Positions 28,867-37,873 of a stretch of DNA of 64,000 nucleotides are shown here, one piece after another. This DNA is from Symbiodinium sp. CCMP2592 (lineage: Eukaryota > Sar > Dinophyceae > Suessiales > Symbiodiniaceae). Made by a program: the position numbers and the translations under genes. The notes beneath the pieces were generated by a model, which was not told the DNA's origin, made no database searches, and saw only the letters and a program-made list of their open reading frames with translations. Location of the stretch: contig CAJNDT010004890.1 of NCBI GenBank assembly GCA_905221615.1, positions 1,314,599 to 1,378,598 of the forward strand, read 5' to 3'. Within the stretch, counting starts at the first letter, position 1. Every line of letters starts with the position of its first letter.

Positions 28867-29446
28867 TCAGAATCTTGCCGTAGAGACGGTTTTGTGCGTG
28901 TTGCAGGAGGTTTTCAATGCTTAGTGGTTTTGTGCGATTCTGTGCGATTCGATATGCATTTTGCGGATTCTGAAGAGTTTTAGCTGCATCCTGCTTCGTT
29001 TTAGCAGAATCTCATGAGATTTCTTGGATTTCAAGGAGAAATAATGATTTTTTGTAGGATTTCTTGTGATATTTGGGTTCTGGTGGGTTTTTGTCACGAC
29101 TGTGGATTTTTTATGCCATTCGAAGCGTGTTAGCACACGATGGACAGCATTGGTGCATGTGTGTTGCCCCGCAAGACGGCACATTGACCGCTTGGGGTCA
29201 CCAGGCAGCAGACGTGGATAATCGGCCTTGGGCGGAGAGCAAGGCGAAAAAACATGCAACAGTTCGGCTGTGCGCTGAGAGTCTCAGAGCCGAGAGCCCT
29301 CTGATGTCATTGCAGGACTGGTGTTCCTGGCAACTCGTTGTTCTCAGCAGTTCTTGCTCGCTTGTCTGGTCATGATGTTCAAGCGACTGTAGTCTCAGTC
29401 TGTCTGTTCGGAGCTAGGAGTCGGATTAGATTATTCGGCTTTGGCC
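28867..29446. other. T-rich flank and upstream region of the methyltransferase-like gene
   Basis: No coding signal. The first 200 bp are T-rich on + with the word gattctgtgcgattcg repeated loosely; the rest is ordinary. Possible promoter of the gene starting at 29447. Confidence 0.35.
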
Positions 29447-30463
29447 ATGAAGCGAGCACGGGCCGCAACCGATCGGGAGGAGGAGGGGCGAAGTCCACAG
29501 AGACAAAGCTGCTCACACTGCTCTGACGCGAGTGCAACAACAGCAGCTCCATTGGCCGAAGGGCCAAGCACTTATGAGGGCCTCTTTGATTGGCCGTCAA
29601 AGGTGTTGGGCCGGATGCTGGAAAAGTTGCCAGGGACTAGGCAGGTGTTCGGCAATATGCAGGATGTTGTCCTCACCACACATTTTTCAGGCGTGGGAAC
29701 TGCTGAGGTTAGCTTGGCCATGATTGCGCAGCAACTCTCCCAGGAAGGCTTGTGGCACTCTGGCAGTCTGAAGGTCCATTCCTCCTGTGACGTGAAGCCT
29801 TCTGCTCGCTTAGTTTTGGCAGCGCAGCAGGGTCCTGCAGCTTCAGCACATGTCTTTCGGGACGTGTGCAACTTGATTCCCAAGCCCATTCTCAAACTAT
29901 TGCAAGACCATGTGAGGAAGTTCCGTGCAGAAGCGGAATCTCGATTTGCAGCAACAGAGTGTCTGCGAGAGAAGAAGCGAATTTCTCAGGAGCAGGGGCG
30001 GTATTTTCTAGCAACCGCCAAAGATGTCATCAAGACCTGGAGACATTGCCCGGATGAAGTGTTTTGCTTGAAGCATCAGAAGTTGTGTCCAGTGCATCCG
30101 TTCCAGATGGTAGCCAAGCGAGAGCAGAATGTTTGGGTGGAAGTCGCAGGCTCGCCTTGTGTGCCTTTTGTGCAAAGTTCTGCCCATGGCACTCAACTTG
30201 GTTGGTTGCATGATGTGTCCATTCCATTTTTGGTGTGGGCAGTTGCCATGTCCAAGATGAAGCCAGATGTGATCGCACACGAGTGTGTGCCGAACTTCGA
30301 TCCCGAGGTGCTGCTTGACTTTCTCAACATAGAACAGGACGTCTATGCAGTCTCAACAGTCGTGGGATCGCCCAGAGATATTGGGCATCCAGTGGAGCGT
30401 GTGCGTAGATACACTCTCTGCATTAGGAAGGCTTGTGGGAGTCCATCTGCAAAACCTCGATGA
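29447..30463 (+). CDS. C5-cytosine DNA methyltransferase-like protein, N-terminal part (motifs I-VIII)
   Basis: ATG at 29447 gives MKRARAATDREEEGRSPQRQ, a basic start fit for a nuclear protein. DNMT motifs follow in order: I, VVLTTHFSGVGTAEV (residues about 74-88); II/III, VHSSCDVKPSARLVLAA then HVFRDVCNLIP; IV, VEVAGSPCVPFV with the catalytic Cys near residue 238; VI, DVIAHECV (the ENV motif as E-C-V); VIII, VVGSPRDIGHPVERVRRY (Q-x-R-x-R type). Between III and IV is an insert with possible metal ligands (CPDEVFCLKHQKLCPVH). The frame ends at TGA 30461, but motifs IX-X continue in another frame from about 30466. DNMTs captured by retrotransposons are known in Symbiodinium; here no reverse transcriptase is adjacent. 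Target and activity are unknown. Confidence 0.7.
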   Translation: MKRARAATDREEEGRSPQRQSCSHCSDASATTAAPLAEGPSTYEGLFDWPSKVLGRMLEKLPGTRQVFGNMQDVVLTTHFSGVGTAEVSLAMIAQQLSQEGLWHSGSLKVHSSCDVKPSARLVLAAQQGPAASAHVFRDVCNLIPKPILKLLQDHVRKFRAEAESRFAATECLREKKRISQEQGRYFLATAKDVIKTWRHCPDEVFCLKHQKLCPVHPFQMVAKREQNVWVEVAGSPCVPFVQSSAHGTQLGWLHDVSIPFLVWAVAMSKMKPDVIAHECVPNFDPEVLLDFLNIEQDVYAVSTVVGSPRDIGHPVERVRRYTLCIRKACGSPSAKPR

Positions 30464-31062
30464 TGCTGGCTGGCATTGTCTACATGCGATGCCCTGAAGA
30501 CAAGCTCGAGCAGATGCAGGCAGATGCGGCACAGCAGAGGGGTCTGCCCAGGAAGCGGGTGAACTCCAGGGGGCAAGCGGCTTCCTGGAATTGGATAGCT
30601 CTCCTTTCTGGTGTTCATCGACGGCTAGTAGATGAGATACGTACAGAGGTTTTGGATGGGCATAGATGCCAATGCCACCAACAGCCAGGCTCCGGCTGTG
30701 ACTGTAGTGTGCAATGGCTGGTGAACCTCACTCAGTCATTCAGGTTCCAACCCCCCCTGAAGATTTTGCAACAGCATCATGTCTCAACCCTGCTGACATC
30801 CACCCGTTTGCTGATGGATGGGTTGAACCGTGATCGAGACATGCGGCCAGTGCATTTTCTGGAAGTTTGCGGCATGCAGGGATTCCCGGTTCTTCTTTCA
30901 CCAGGGCATGCTGCACTAGAAGTCTGCGATTTCGAGCAAGTTCTGAGGCAAGCAGGATGTAGCCCGCCCCAGGTTTTAGATCTCATGGGAAACGGCATGC
31001 ATCTGGCCTTTGTCGGCCAGGTGTTGTTGTTTGCTTTAGGCACGGTAGCTTTTCATGACTGA
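30464..31062 (+). CDS. C5-cytosine DNA methyltransferase-like protein, C-terminal part (motifs IX-X)
   Basis: The open frame extends from 30433. Coding-like sequence reads MMLAGIVYMRCPEDKLEQM and later PVHFLEVCGMQGFPVLLSP (motif IX, the Q-G-F-P word) and VLDLMGNGMHLAFVGQVLL (motif X, G-N). Between them is a variable stretch, with CQCHQQPGSGCDC, where a DNMT has its target recognition domain. It joins the previous frame by a one-base shift or by a short intron within about 30430-30500; neither can be settled by eye. If no splice exists, the gene is a frameshifted pseudogene. Confidence 0.6.
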
Positions 31063-31276
31063 TGTAGTCAGCCGTGGCAGCCGTGGTCTGTTGCACCTGC
31101 ACCCAGCGATGTGATTGCTGTGAGTCTGGGAAAACAAGCAGCTTGCAGCTTTCTGTGCTCCCGAGTTGTTTGCACAGAGACGCAGACACTCACAGACAGA
31201 AGCACATGTTCCTGTCGTTTCTGCTATGGACCGAGCGATCTTTTGATTTTTCAGTGGCACCTCGTGGCACAGCGCG
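31063..31276. other. Intergenic spacer
   Basis: No motif recognised. It is short (about 210 bp) between the methyltransferase-like gene and the next + strand gene, as in a tight unidirectional cluster. Confidence 0.4.
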
Positions 31277-34200
31277 ATGGCGGACAAGGCGGACAATGCG
31301 ATGGAATTGGAAGCGGACGAAATGTGGATGTGTCCAAAGTGCGAAGCCGAAGAGTCTGCCAGTGAAGGCAGCGGCTGCAGTGGCTCGGGCTCTGCACAGA
31401 AGAAGAAACGGAGAAGGACCAGCCGGAACAGCAGCGCCGCAGGAAGCGCTCAAGGAAGCGCAACCGCCCCAAAGGCCAAGGCCAAAGCCAAAGCCAAGGT
31501 GATTGCTGGTCAAAGAAAGGCCACCAAAACGCACACAAGGAAATGCAAAGCCTGCACTTTGTTCTTCCCTCCTGAGAACATGGCCAACAAGTCCTCCCAT
31601 TGCACAAAGTGCAAGTACAAGGTCGACAACCTCACTCGAATCTGCAAGGCCCAGGGGAAGTCTGAGTGGTGGAGCCAAGTCAGGCAGGACGAGGCCAAGC
31701 TGGCAAAAGCACTCAAGACGTACAAGGACTTGACAGGCGATGACGGTACCGGCAGCACCAAGAAGGCCAGGCTAGTTTCAAGTTTCAAGTGTGCAGTGCC
31801 CTTGCCATTTCTTCATGCCCTTTGAAGCAAGCCGAAGCAAGCCTCAAGCGACTCTTGGAAGGGGCATCCCATGCATGATGCATCTAGTCTGCGCTGAAAG
31901 ATGCAAGCGACTTTCTCGCTATGTTGCTTTATAGACACTGCTTCGGTTCAGGTGTCAGGAAAGGAGGTCTTCAAGGTTCTTGAGCGGGTCGTGACCAAAA
32001 GCCGTGTGGAGTACGATGACGTATATGACATGCTGCCGGAGGATGCATACCTTAAGTTTGTGACGGAGACACTGACCGAGGGTCAGGGTCGAATGACCAT
32101 GGTGCAAGCATCTGCCCAATGGAAAGCGTACGAAGCACTGATTAACGAGAACCCCGAAACAGAAGATGTGCTGTACGATAAAAGAGGCAAAAACGGGTCA
32201 CTGCGCATCGGTGTGATCAGCGCCTCCAAAGTCCACTTGAAGAACATATTGGACAAGGAGAAGTCAACGAACGCCCGGGAAACCACATTCAAGGACGAGG
32301 GAGCCCAGCTCAAGGATCTCACAAAGCACCGGAACTTGATCGGTGATGCAATGGGTGCAGCCAGAGAGATGCTCAGAGCAGGCCAGGCCGGATCCATTTA
32401 CACACCAGGGAACATGGATGTGGATGTCGAGGCCTTGCAGAAAGACCTAGATGCTCAGCTGATTGAGTTGAGAGGGCCAGGCTGTTCAGGTCTGAGGTTC
32501 CAAGTTCTTGAGACGACAGCCATGACACAGAGCCGTGTGGAGTGCGATTGTTGCGTTGATGTCAGCAGCCAGTCACGGGAGTGTCGCGGGAGTGTCGCGG
32601 AAGTGTCGCGGAAGTGTCGCGGAAGTGTAGGACTCTAATCTAAGCAGTGTCCAAGGAGTCAGAGGCCGAGGATTCTGAGTCAGGGGACGACCAAGAGAAA
32701 GCAGCCGGCAGTTCCAAGAAAGCTGCAACGGCGAAGACTCCGCCCAGCGCTGAGAAGAAAAGGGCAAGGTCCGCACGATCTTCAGGCGGCTCAGATGAGC
32801 AGGATCCTTCGGATGAGGAGGATGGTTCGGGTGATTCTGAGAAAGGAAAGCAGAGGAACAAATCCAGAGGCAGAGGAAAGGGCGGCCGTGGCGGTCGCGG
32901 TCGCGGCAGCAAAAGCAGATGGGATCGAGACACTCAGATCTCTGCCAAAATTCGTGCAGAGAAAACGATTTTGGTCAACCTCTCGGTGGCATTGAAGGAG
33001 AAAGCCAACTCGGCGCACGAAGTGTTGGCACTTCTGAAGAGTCGCGGCAAGAGAGCGGAGCCGGATTGCAAGGTTGAGAAAGACTCAGTGGAGAAAAGGC
33101 TGGTCTTTATGCAGTCGGTGCTCGGTGAAAAATCCGGGGACCTTCAGCTGCTGATCGACGAGTACAAGCCCGAAGACAAAAGCAAGAAGCCGGAGAACAA
33201 GGACAAGGACAATGCCGAAGGGGACGGGGCAGGCGCTCCGGCGGCTGCGGATGGTGCCGGGCCTGCCGGGGCCGGGGCGGCCACGGCGACAGGGTGGGAA
33301 CGGCAGTTGCAAATGGCTCCTCCCATCGACAACTACGAGAAGCTCGTGACTCTGCACTCGATAGAGTCTACGCAGGAACAGCTCTTCTGGGAATGCCAGA
33401 GCAAGGAGCAGCTTCAGGAGCTTGTGAAAGCACGAGCAGCAGATCGCAAGCCGATCACCGAGCTTCGATCCGCGCTCGAAGCAAGCATCAAAGAGTTGCG
33501 GAAGGCCGTCACAGCCCACGATCAGCGCGTGGCCAGCATGAAGTCCGCCAAGAAGAATTTCAAGGAGAAGGACAGCAAGTCCGGCAAGTCCAAGCCACTT
33601 GTCTTGTTTGACCACGGCTTGGACGTCTGTGCCGAGATTGCCCAGATCAAAGACTTGAAGGATCTGGGCTCAGCGAACATGGACCAGCCCTTCATGTTCC
33701 GGCTCCCTGATGAGATTGCCACCGCCCTTGCCCAGGAAGTGCCTGGTTTGCACATTTCTATGCATCTTGTTTGCCTCGAATTTGCATGCCATGAGACTTA
33801 TCATGAGAGCAGTCCAGCACATCCTGAGGCGACGTGTTGTGTTTAGCTCAGGACAGCCTGAAGAGCGCGATGAAGCAGTTCCACATTGCATTCAAAGAGC
33901 GTGTAAGTACGTTGGAGAGACAGAACATGGTCAAGCCTCCTGCTGAAAGGCCCAAGGCTCGTGCAAGTTCCAAGATGACAGGCGAGGCCCTCTCGTGTCT
34001 CCAGACGGTCCTCCAGGGCCAGGGCGAGCAGATCTTGAAAGTGGCTGAGGGCAAGGAAAAGGAATGCCAGCTCCATCACTTTGGTGTGCAAGCCGGGAAT
34101 GTCACCGCCGGCGCCGAGCCAGATGAACTGGCCAGTGTGAGGGTGATCTTGCAGGGAACGAGGTGCATCGTCGCAGGTCCCGCCAAGGCAGTGATTGAGG

Positions 34201-34871
34201 CATTGTCTCTGGAAGAGCCGGAGAACGGCGGTCAGAATCAGAATGCCGGGGCCCTTTGGCAGAGGTTCTTGAACCTTACGAAAAAGGACTTGGAAAAGAC
34301 AGCTTGCCATTTGAGGCAGGGCACTCAGGGTGCCCAGGATGGACTTTATCTTCCATCCGGATGGGTCTTCGCGGAGACCGTGCTCGAGAGAGATGTGGAG
34401 GGATTCTTGTGGCGAGGACAGCCGCCTGCCATCACTGCCATCCCGACCGAGCCGGCGGCCAGCACTGCCATCCCGACCGAGGCGGCCCAGGCACCCCAAA
34501 GCACCCAAGCCGATGAAGACAAGGCCGAGTCCCAGGCGGAGAATCCCAACAAGCACCAGGGTTCAGCTGAGGCACCCGGAACCGCTGAGGCCCAAGCGGC
34601 CCAAGCCGAGCAAGCCAAGCGCGAGGAGCCCCAGCCCCAGGCCCCAAAGTCCCCAAAGCCAAATGACGGTTTGGCAACAGGTGAGGGTGAGCACAACAAG
34701 GGCAAGCCAGAACCATCGAAGCCTCAAGGGCCTGAAGCCGTAGAGAAGTCAGCAGGCTCAGCCGGCTCAGCAGAGCAAGCAGTGGATCCACCCGTCGCCG
34801 CGAAAGCCACAAAGCCAAAGAAGACCAAAGATGAATGCATCATCACCTCAGAGGCCATCAACATCAACTGA
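31277..34871 (+). CDS. Multi-exon zinc-ribbon and charged coiled protein (exons 1-4)
   Basis: Exon 1 (31277 to about 31765) encodes an acidic start with CPKCEAEE, a Ser/Lys/Ala-rich linker, and a zinc-ribbon-like domain: CKACTLFFPPENMANKSSHC and TKCKYKVDNLTRICKAQGK, then WWSQVRQDEAKLAKALKTY. Exon 2 (31952-32480) is helical. Exon 3 (32648-33745) starts with a long acidic/Ser and RGRGKGGRGGRGRG stretch, then helices rich in Glu/Lys. Exon 4 (33847 on) has AQDSLKSAMKQFHIAFKERV, the segment DGLYLPSGWVFAETVLERD, and an Ala/Pro/Gln-rich tail; it ends at TGA 34871 or leaves by a strong GT donor (aacag/gtgagg) at 34681. Intron 2 (32481-32647) fits GC-AG with matching phase; intron 3 (33746-33846) fits GT-AG. 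Intron 1 is unsure. Function unknown; the ribbon resembles a family I recall as multicopy in dinoflagellates. Confidence 0.6.
31841..31920 (+). repeat. Exon-derived fragment inside intron 1
   Basis: The words caagcgactcttg, aaggggcatcccatgcat and gcgctgaaagatgcaagcg actttctcg also occur at about 35618-35685, where they are coding (LDKRLLQGASHASALKDASD). The intron copy has a 12-base insertion and no open frame, so it looks like a captured or duplicated exon piece. Confidence 0.8.
32578..32632 (+). repeat. 11-bp minisatellite inside a GC-AG intron
   Basis: About five copies of gagtgtcgcgg / gaagtgtcgcg, the same unit and orientation as the right arm at 28821. It ends 15 bases before the acceptor ctaagcag. 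Confidence 0.9.
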
Positions 34872-35154
34872 GTGCAGCCACGCCTTAGGCGCTGAGGCAT
34901 CCATTCAGGCATTTTGATTTCTTCACTTGCAACGTCATGCAACGCATTTTCCACTCGGCATGGCGGCAGCAGCAAGGCACCACGGCACCATTTCAAGATT
35001 CAGTGACAGCTGTGTGAAAAATGTTCCCACGGTGTGCAGCGTGTCTTTGAAGGATTCTTGGCCACAGAATGTGCCACTCACTCTGATCGTGGACCGGTTG
35101 ACCGTTGATTGTATGTTGTGCCATCCGCTGCCATGTTCATGTTACGGGTTCTAG
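34872..35154. other. Intron or 3' region, duplicated at 35795-36025
   Basis: From cacgccttaggcgctgagg onward this stretch matches the sequence that follows the stop at 35812, including gtcatgcaacgcattttcca, atttcaagattcag and gttgattgtatgttgtgcca. The same 3' module therefore occurs twice in tandem, so this may be the true 3' UTR of the exon 4 form or an intron created by duplication. Confidence 0.5.
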
Positions 35155-35812
35155 TTGCTAGCCTGCTTGCACTGCTTAGCGATCCCTCCAGCTACTGTCC
35201 GGAGATCATGATCATCATCCAGACGGGGCGCTTGTCTGAGGGGCACTTGATGAACGTCATGTTGCAGATGTTGGTACTGCATGGATTCGACGATGGCAAG
35301 GTGAAGGACCGTGCCGTGCAACTAAGACAAGTTTTGACTGCAGCAGCTTGCATGGCAAGCGATGAGAACAAGAAAGTGTGCCAGGCCTGTCAGTTGTTTG
35401 GAGTTGAAATCGAAGAGTGGTCAGGAGTCAGGACATGATGTAAGATTTGTTGTGTAGAGATGTAAGACTAGGGGTTTCAAGATGCAATCCCAAAGAACAG
35501 GCATCAGCTGTGCTGTTTCAGTGCGTCGAAGATATGGTGGAATCCATGGACGAGTACGGCAACTTTCGCAAGCTCGTCGAGGTCCCATGGGTTGATTCGG
35601 TCCCGTATTTCCCTGAGCTGGACAAGCGACTCTTGCAAGGGGCATCCCATGCATCTGCGCTGAAAGATGCAAGCGACTTTCTCGATTTCATGCAAGAAGA
35701 AAAAATCCGTAATCCACGAGACTCAGAGTTAGGCCAGGAGAATGAAGCGTTTGAAATGCTTCTAGAAGCTGCGAAGGTTCTGAAAGAGCAATGGGCACGC
35801 CTTAGGCGGTGA
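35155..35812 (+). CDS. Exons 5-6 of the zinc-ribbon gene, or a separate small gene
   Basis: Exon 5 (35155 to about 35424) reads ASLLALLSDPSSYCPEIM, TGRLSEGHLMNVMLQML, and VKDRAVQLRQVLTAAACM. Exon 6 (about 35508-35812) reads CVEDMVESMDEYGNFRKLV, then SVPYFPELDKRLLQGASHA and KVLKEQWARLRR, ending at TGA 35812. The intron between them fits GA-AG with matching phase (tcag/gagtc ... catcag). Entry into exon 5 from the donor at 34681 matches in phase if the acceptor is ggttctag. Mostly helical; no family recognised. Confidence 0.45.
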
Positions 35813-35822
35813 GCCATCAGCC

Positions 35823-36025
35823 ATCAGGCAGGCATGTTGAGTTTTTGACTTACACTGTCATGCAACGCATTTTCCATCCGGCATGGCGGCAGCAAGGCAC
35901 CATTTCAAGATTCAGACAGCTGTGTGAAAAATGTTGGCCCGTGTCTAAGGTGTGCGTGTCTTTGCAGGATTCTTGCTCTGACCGTGGACCGTTGATTGTA
36001 TGTTGTGCCATCCGCTGCCATATAG
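35823..36025 (+). repeat. Second copy of the 3' module
   Basis: Direct repeat of 34900-35135 with indels. It leads straight into the tandem repeats at 36026. Confidence 0.8.
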
Positions 36026-36330
36026 TGTGAGGGTGATCTTGCAGGGAACGAGGAACGAGAGCCATTGCCATAGTGTGAGGGTGATCTTGCAGGGAACGAG
36101 GAACGAGAGCCATTGCCATAGTGTGAGGGTGATCTTGCAGGGAACGAGGAACGAGAGCCATTGCCATAGTGTGAGGGTGATCTTGCAGGGAACGAGGAAC
36201 GAGAGCCATAGTGTGAGGGTGATCTTGCAGGGAACGAGGAACGAGAGCCATAGTGTGAGGGTGATCTTGCAGGGAACGAGGAACGAGAGCCATAGTGTGA
36301 GGGTGATCTTTCAGGGAACGAGGAACGCAG
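36026..36330 (+). repeat. Tandem repeat with 48- and 42-bp units
   Basis: Seven copies of a unit starting agtgtgagggtgatcttgca then gggaacgaggaacgagagcc, at first 48 bp (with attgccat) and then 42 bp. The unit is an amplified piece of exon 4 (34136-34170, ASVRVILQGT). Both unit lengths are multiples of three. Confidence 0.95.
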
Positions 36331-36348
36331 GTCCCGCCAAGGCAGTGA

Positions 36349-37212
36349 TTGAGGCTTCGGGAAGCGGAGAATGGTCAGAATCAGAATGCCGGCCCTCTTT
36401 GGCGCACTCAGGGTGCCCAGGATGGACTTTATCTTCTGGATGTGAAGGGATTCTTGTGGCGAGGACAGCTTGGACTTTATCTTCCTGCGGAGACCGTGCA
36501 TGAGAAGGATGTGGAGGGATTCTTGTGGCGAGGACAGCCTGGACTTTATCTTCCCGCGGAGACCGTGCATGAGAAGGATGTGGAGGGATTCTTGAGTGCC
36601 CAGGATGGACTTTATCTTCCCGTGGAGACCGTGCATGAGAAGGATGTGGAGGGATTCTTGATTGCCCAGGATGGACTTTATCTTCCCGTGGAGACCGTGC
36701 ATGAGAAGGATGTGGAGGGATTCCAGGATGGACTTTATCTTCCTGCGGAGACCGTGCATGAGAAGGATGTGGAGGGATTCTGGTGGCGAGGACAGCCTGG
36801 ACTTTATCTTCCCGCGGAGACCGTGCTTGAGAAGGATGTGGAGGGATTCCTGAGTGCCCAGGATGGACTTTATCTTCCCGTGGAGACCGTGCATGAGAAG
36901 GATGTGGAGGGATTCTTGAGTGCCCAGGATGGACTTTATCTTCCCGTGGAGACCGTGCATGAGAAGGATGTGGAGGGATTCCAGGATGGACTTTATCTTC
37001 CTGCGGAGACCGTGCATGAGAAGGATGTGGAGGGATTCTGGTGGCGAGGACAGCCTGGACTTTATCTTCCCGCGGAGACCGTGCATGAGAAGGATGTGGA
37101 GGGATTCCTGAGTGCCCAGGATGGACTTTATCTTCCCGTGGAGACCGTGCATATCAAGAATGTGGAGGGATTCTTGTGGCGAGGACAGCCGCCTGCTTGG
37201 CATCCAATCTGA
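36349..37212 (+). pseudogene. Amplified exon 4 fragment with open frame (GLYLPAETVHEKDVEGF repeats)
   Basis: Derived from the exon 4 segment around 34200-34435: same order of QNQNAG, GAQDGLYL, ETV, DVEGFLWRGQPPA. It has been rearranged and expanded to eleven GLYLP[AV]ETV[HL][EI]K[DN]VEGF units of about 17 residues, with linkers LWRGQP, LSAQD or none. The frame stays open for 287 codons because every unit and linker length is a multiple of three. A minus-strand frame is open for the same reason. There is no start context and no zinc-ribbon part, so it is most likely a decayed partial duplicate that may still be translated as an exon. Confidence 0.6.
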
Positions 37213-37873
37213 TTCAGGATCCCCCCGAGTGGGGTGGGCCCCCCGAGGCTGCTAAGAAAGCCTCGGGGACGGAATTTTTTCGGCTGCAACGGGTGTCTGC
37301 CTCATCGTGGCGCAGTCGTCCAGTACCCTTGCGAGGGGAAGCTAAATGGCACCCAACATTTGTTCAAAACCTCTAGGCGCTATGCGAAGCCTCAAGAACG
37401 ATTATTTTTCGGCTGCAAATGGTGGCAGCCTCATCGTGGCGCAGTCGTCCAGTGCCCTTGTGCGGGGAAGCGAATGGCACCCGAAAAAACTATCAAAGTC
37501 CACTAGGGCCAGCCATGGTTTGCTTGATTTTGCTTTGAATTTGTGTTTAAAATTGCTTGTAACAGTGTCCCCACCCCGATATGCATTCGAAGTAAGCCGT
37601 GCAGAATCGAGACTTTACCCACAAGCCAGATTCAGCTACCTGTCGGGTATCTTTCGCTGGCCTCAACTTCTGGTTTTGGTTATTTGTCACGCAAAAGAAA
37701 CACGCACTAGGCCCGGTTCCTGTTTTATTTTGTTTTGAAGCGAAAAAAGCGCCGGTGACAGGGCCGGCTCCGGATTTATTGTGTTTTCAAGCGTAAAACC
37801 GCCGGTGCCAGGGGAAGGCCTTGTACCAGGCCGTTTAAGCCAATCTCAATTCCACCGAGGGCCCAGGGTGAAG
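37213..37873. other. Right border of the gene block and 3' side of LINE 2
   Basis: Holds two tandem copies of the box A-like repeat and then sequence without a gene. A short duplicated word (cggcgcttttttcgcttc... / cggcggttttacgcttga on the minus strand) lies at 37740-37810. No ORF2 of the neighbouring LINE is found here. Confidence 0.5.
37258..37505 (+). repeat. Two tandem copies (about 130 bp) of the box A-like repeat
   Basis: Copies start aagcctcggggacggaat (37258) and aagcctcaagaacgatta (37388). Both contain tcggctgcaa, cctcatcgtggcgcagtcgt, ccagt and ggggaagc, and end before cactag / ctctag. They relate to the single copy at 19690-19765 beyond the left edge of the gene block, in the same orientation. 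Confidence 0.75.

Noticed and set aside
35905..37203. 432-codon minus-strand frame with LLMHGLRGKIKS-type repeats
   Set aside because: It exists only because the + strand repeats have lengths that are multiples of three; the repeats derive from a + strand exon.
37290..37345. Possible tRNA gene (tggcgcag word)
   Set aside because: No cloverleaf, anticodon arm or box B could be traced; treated as a SINE-like repeat.
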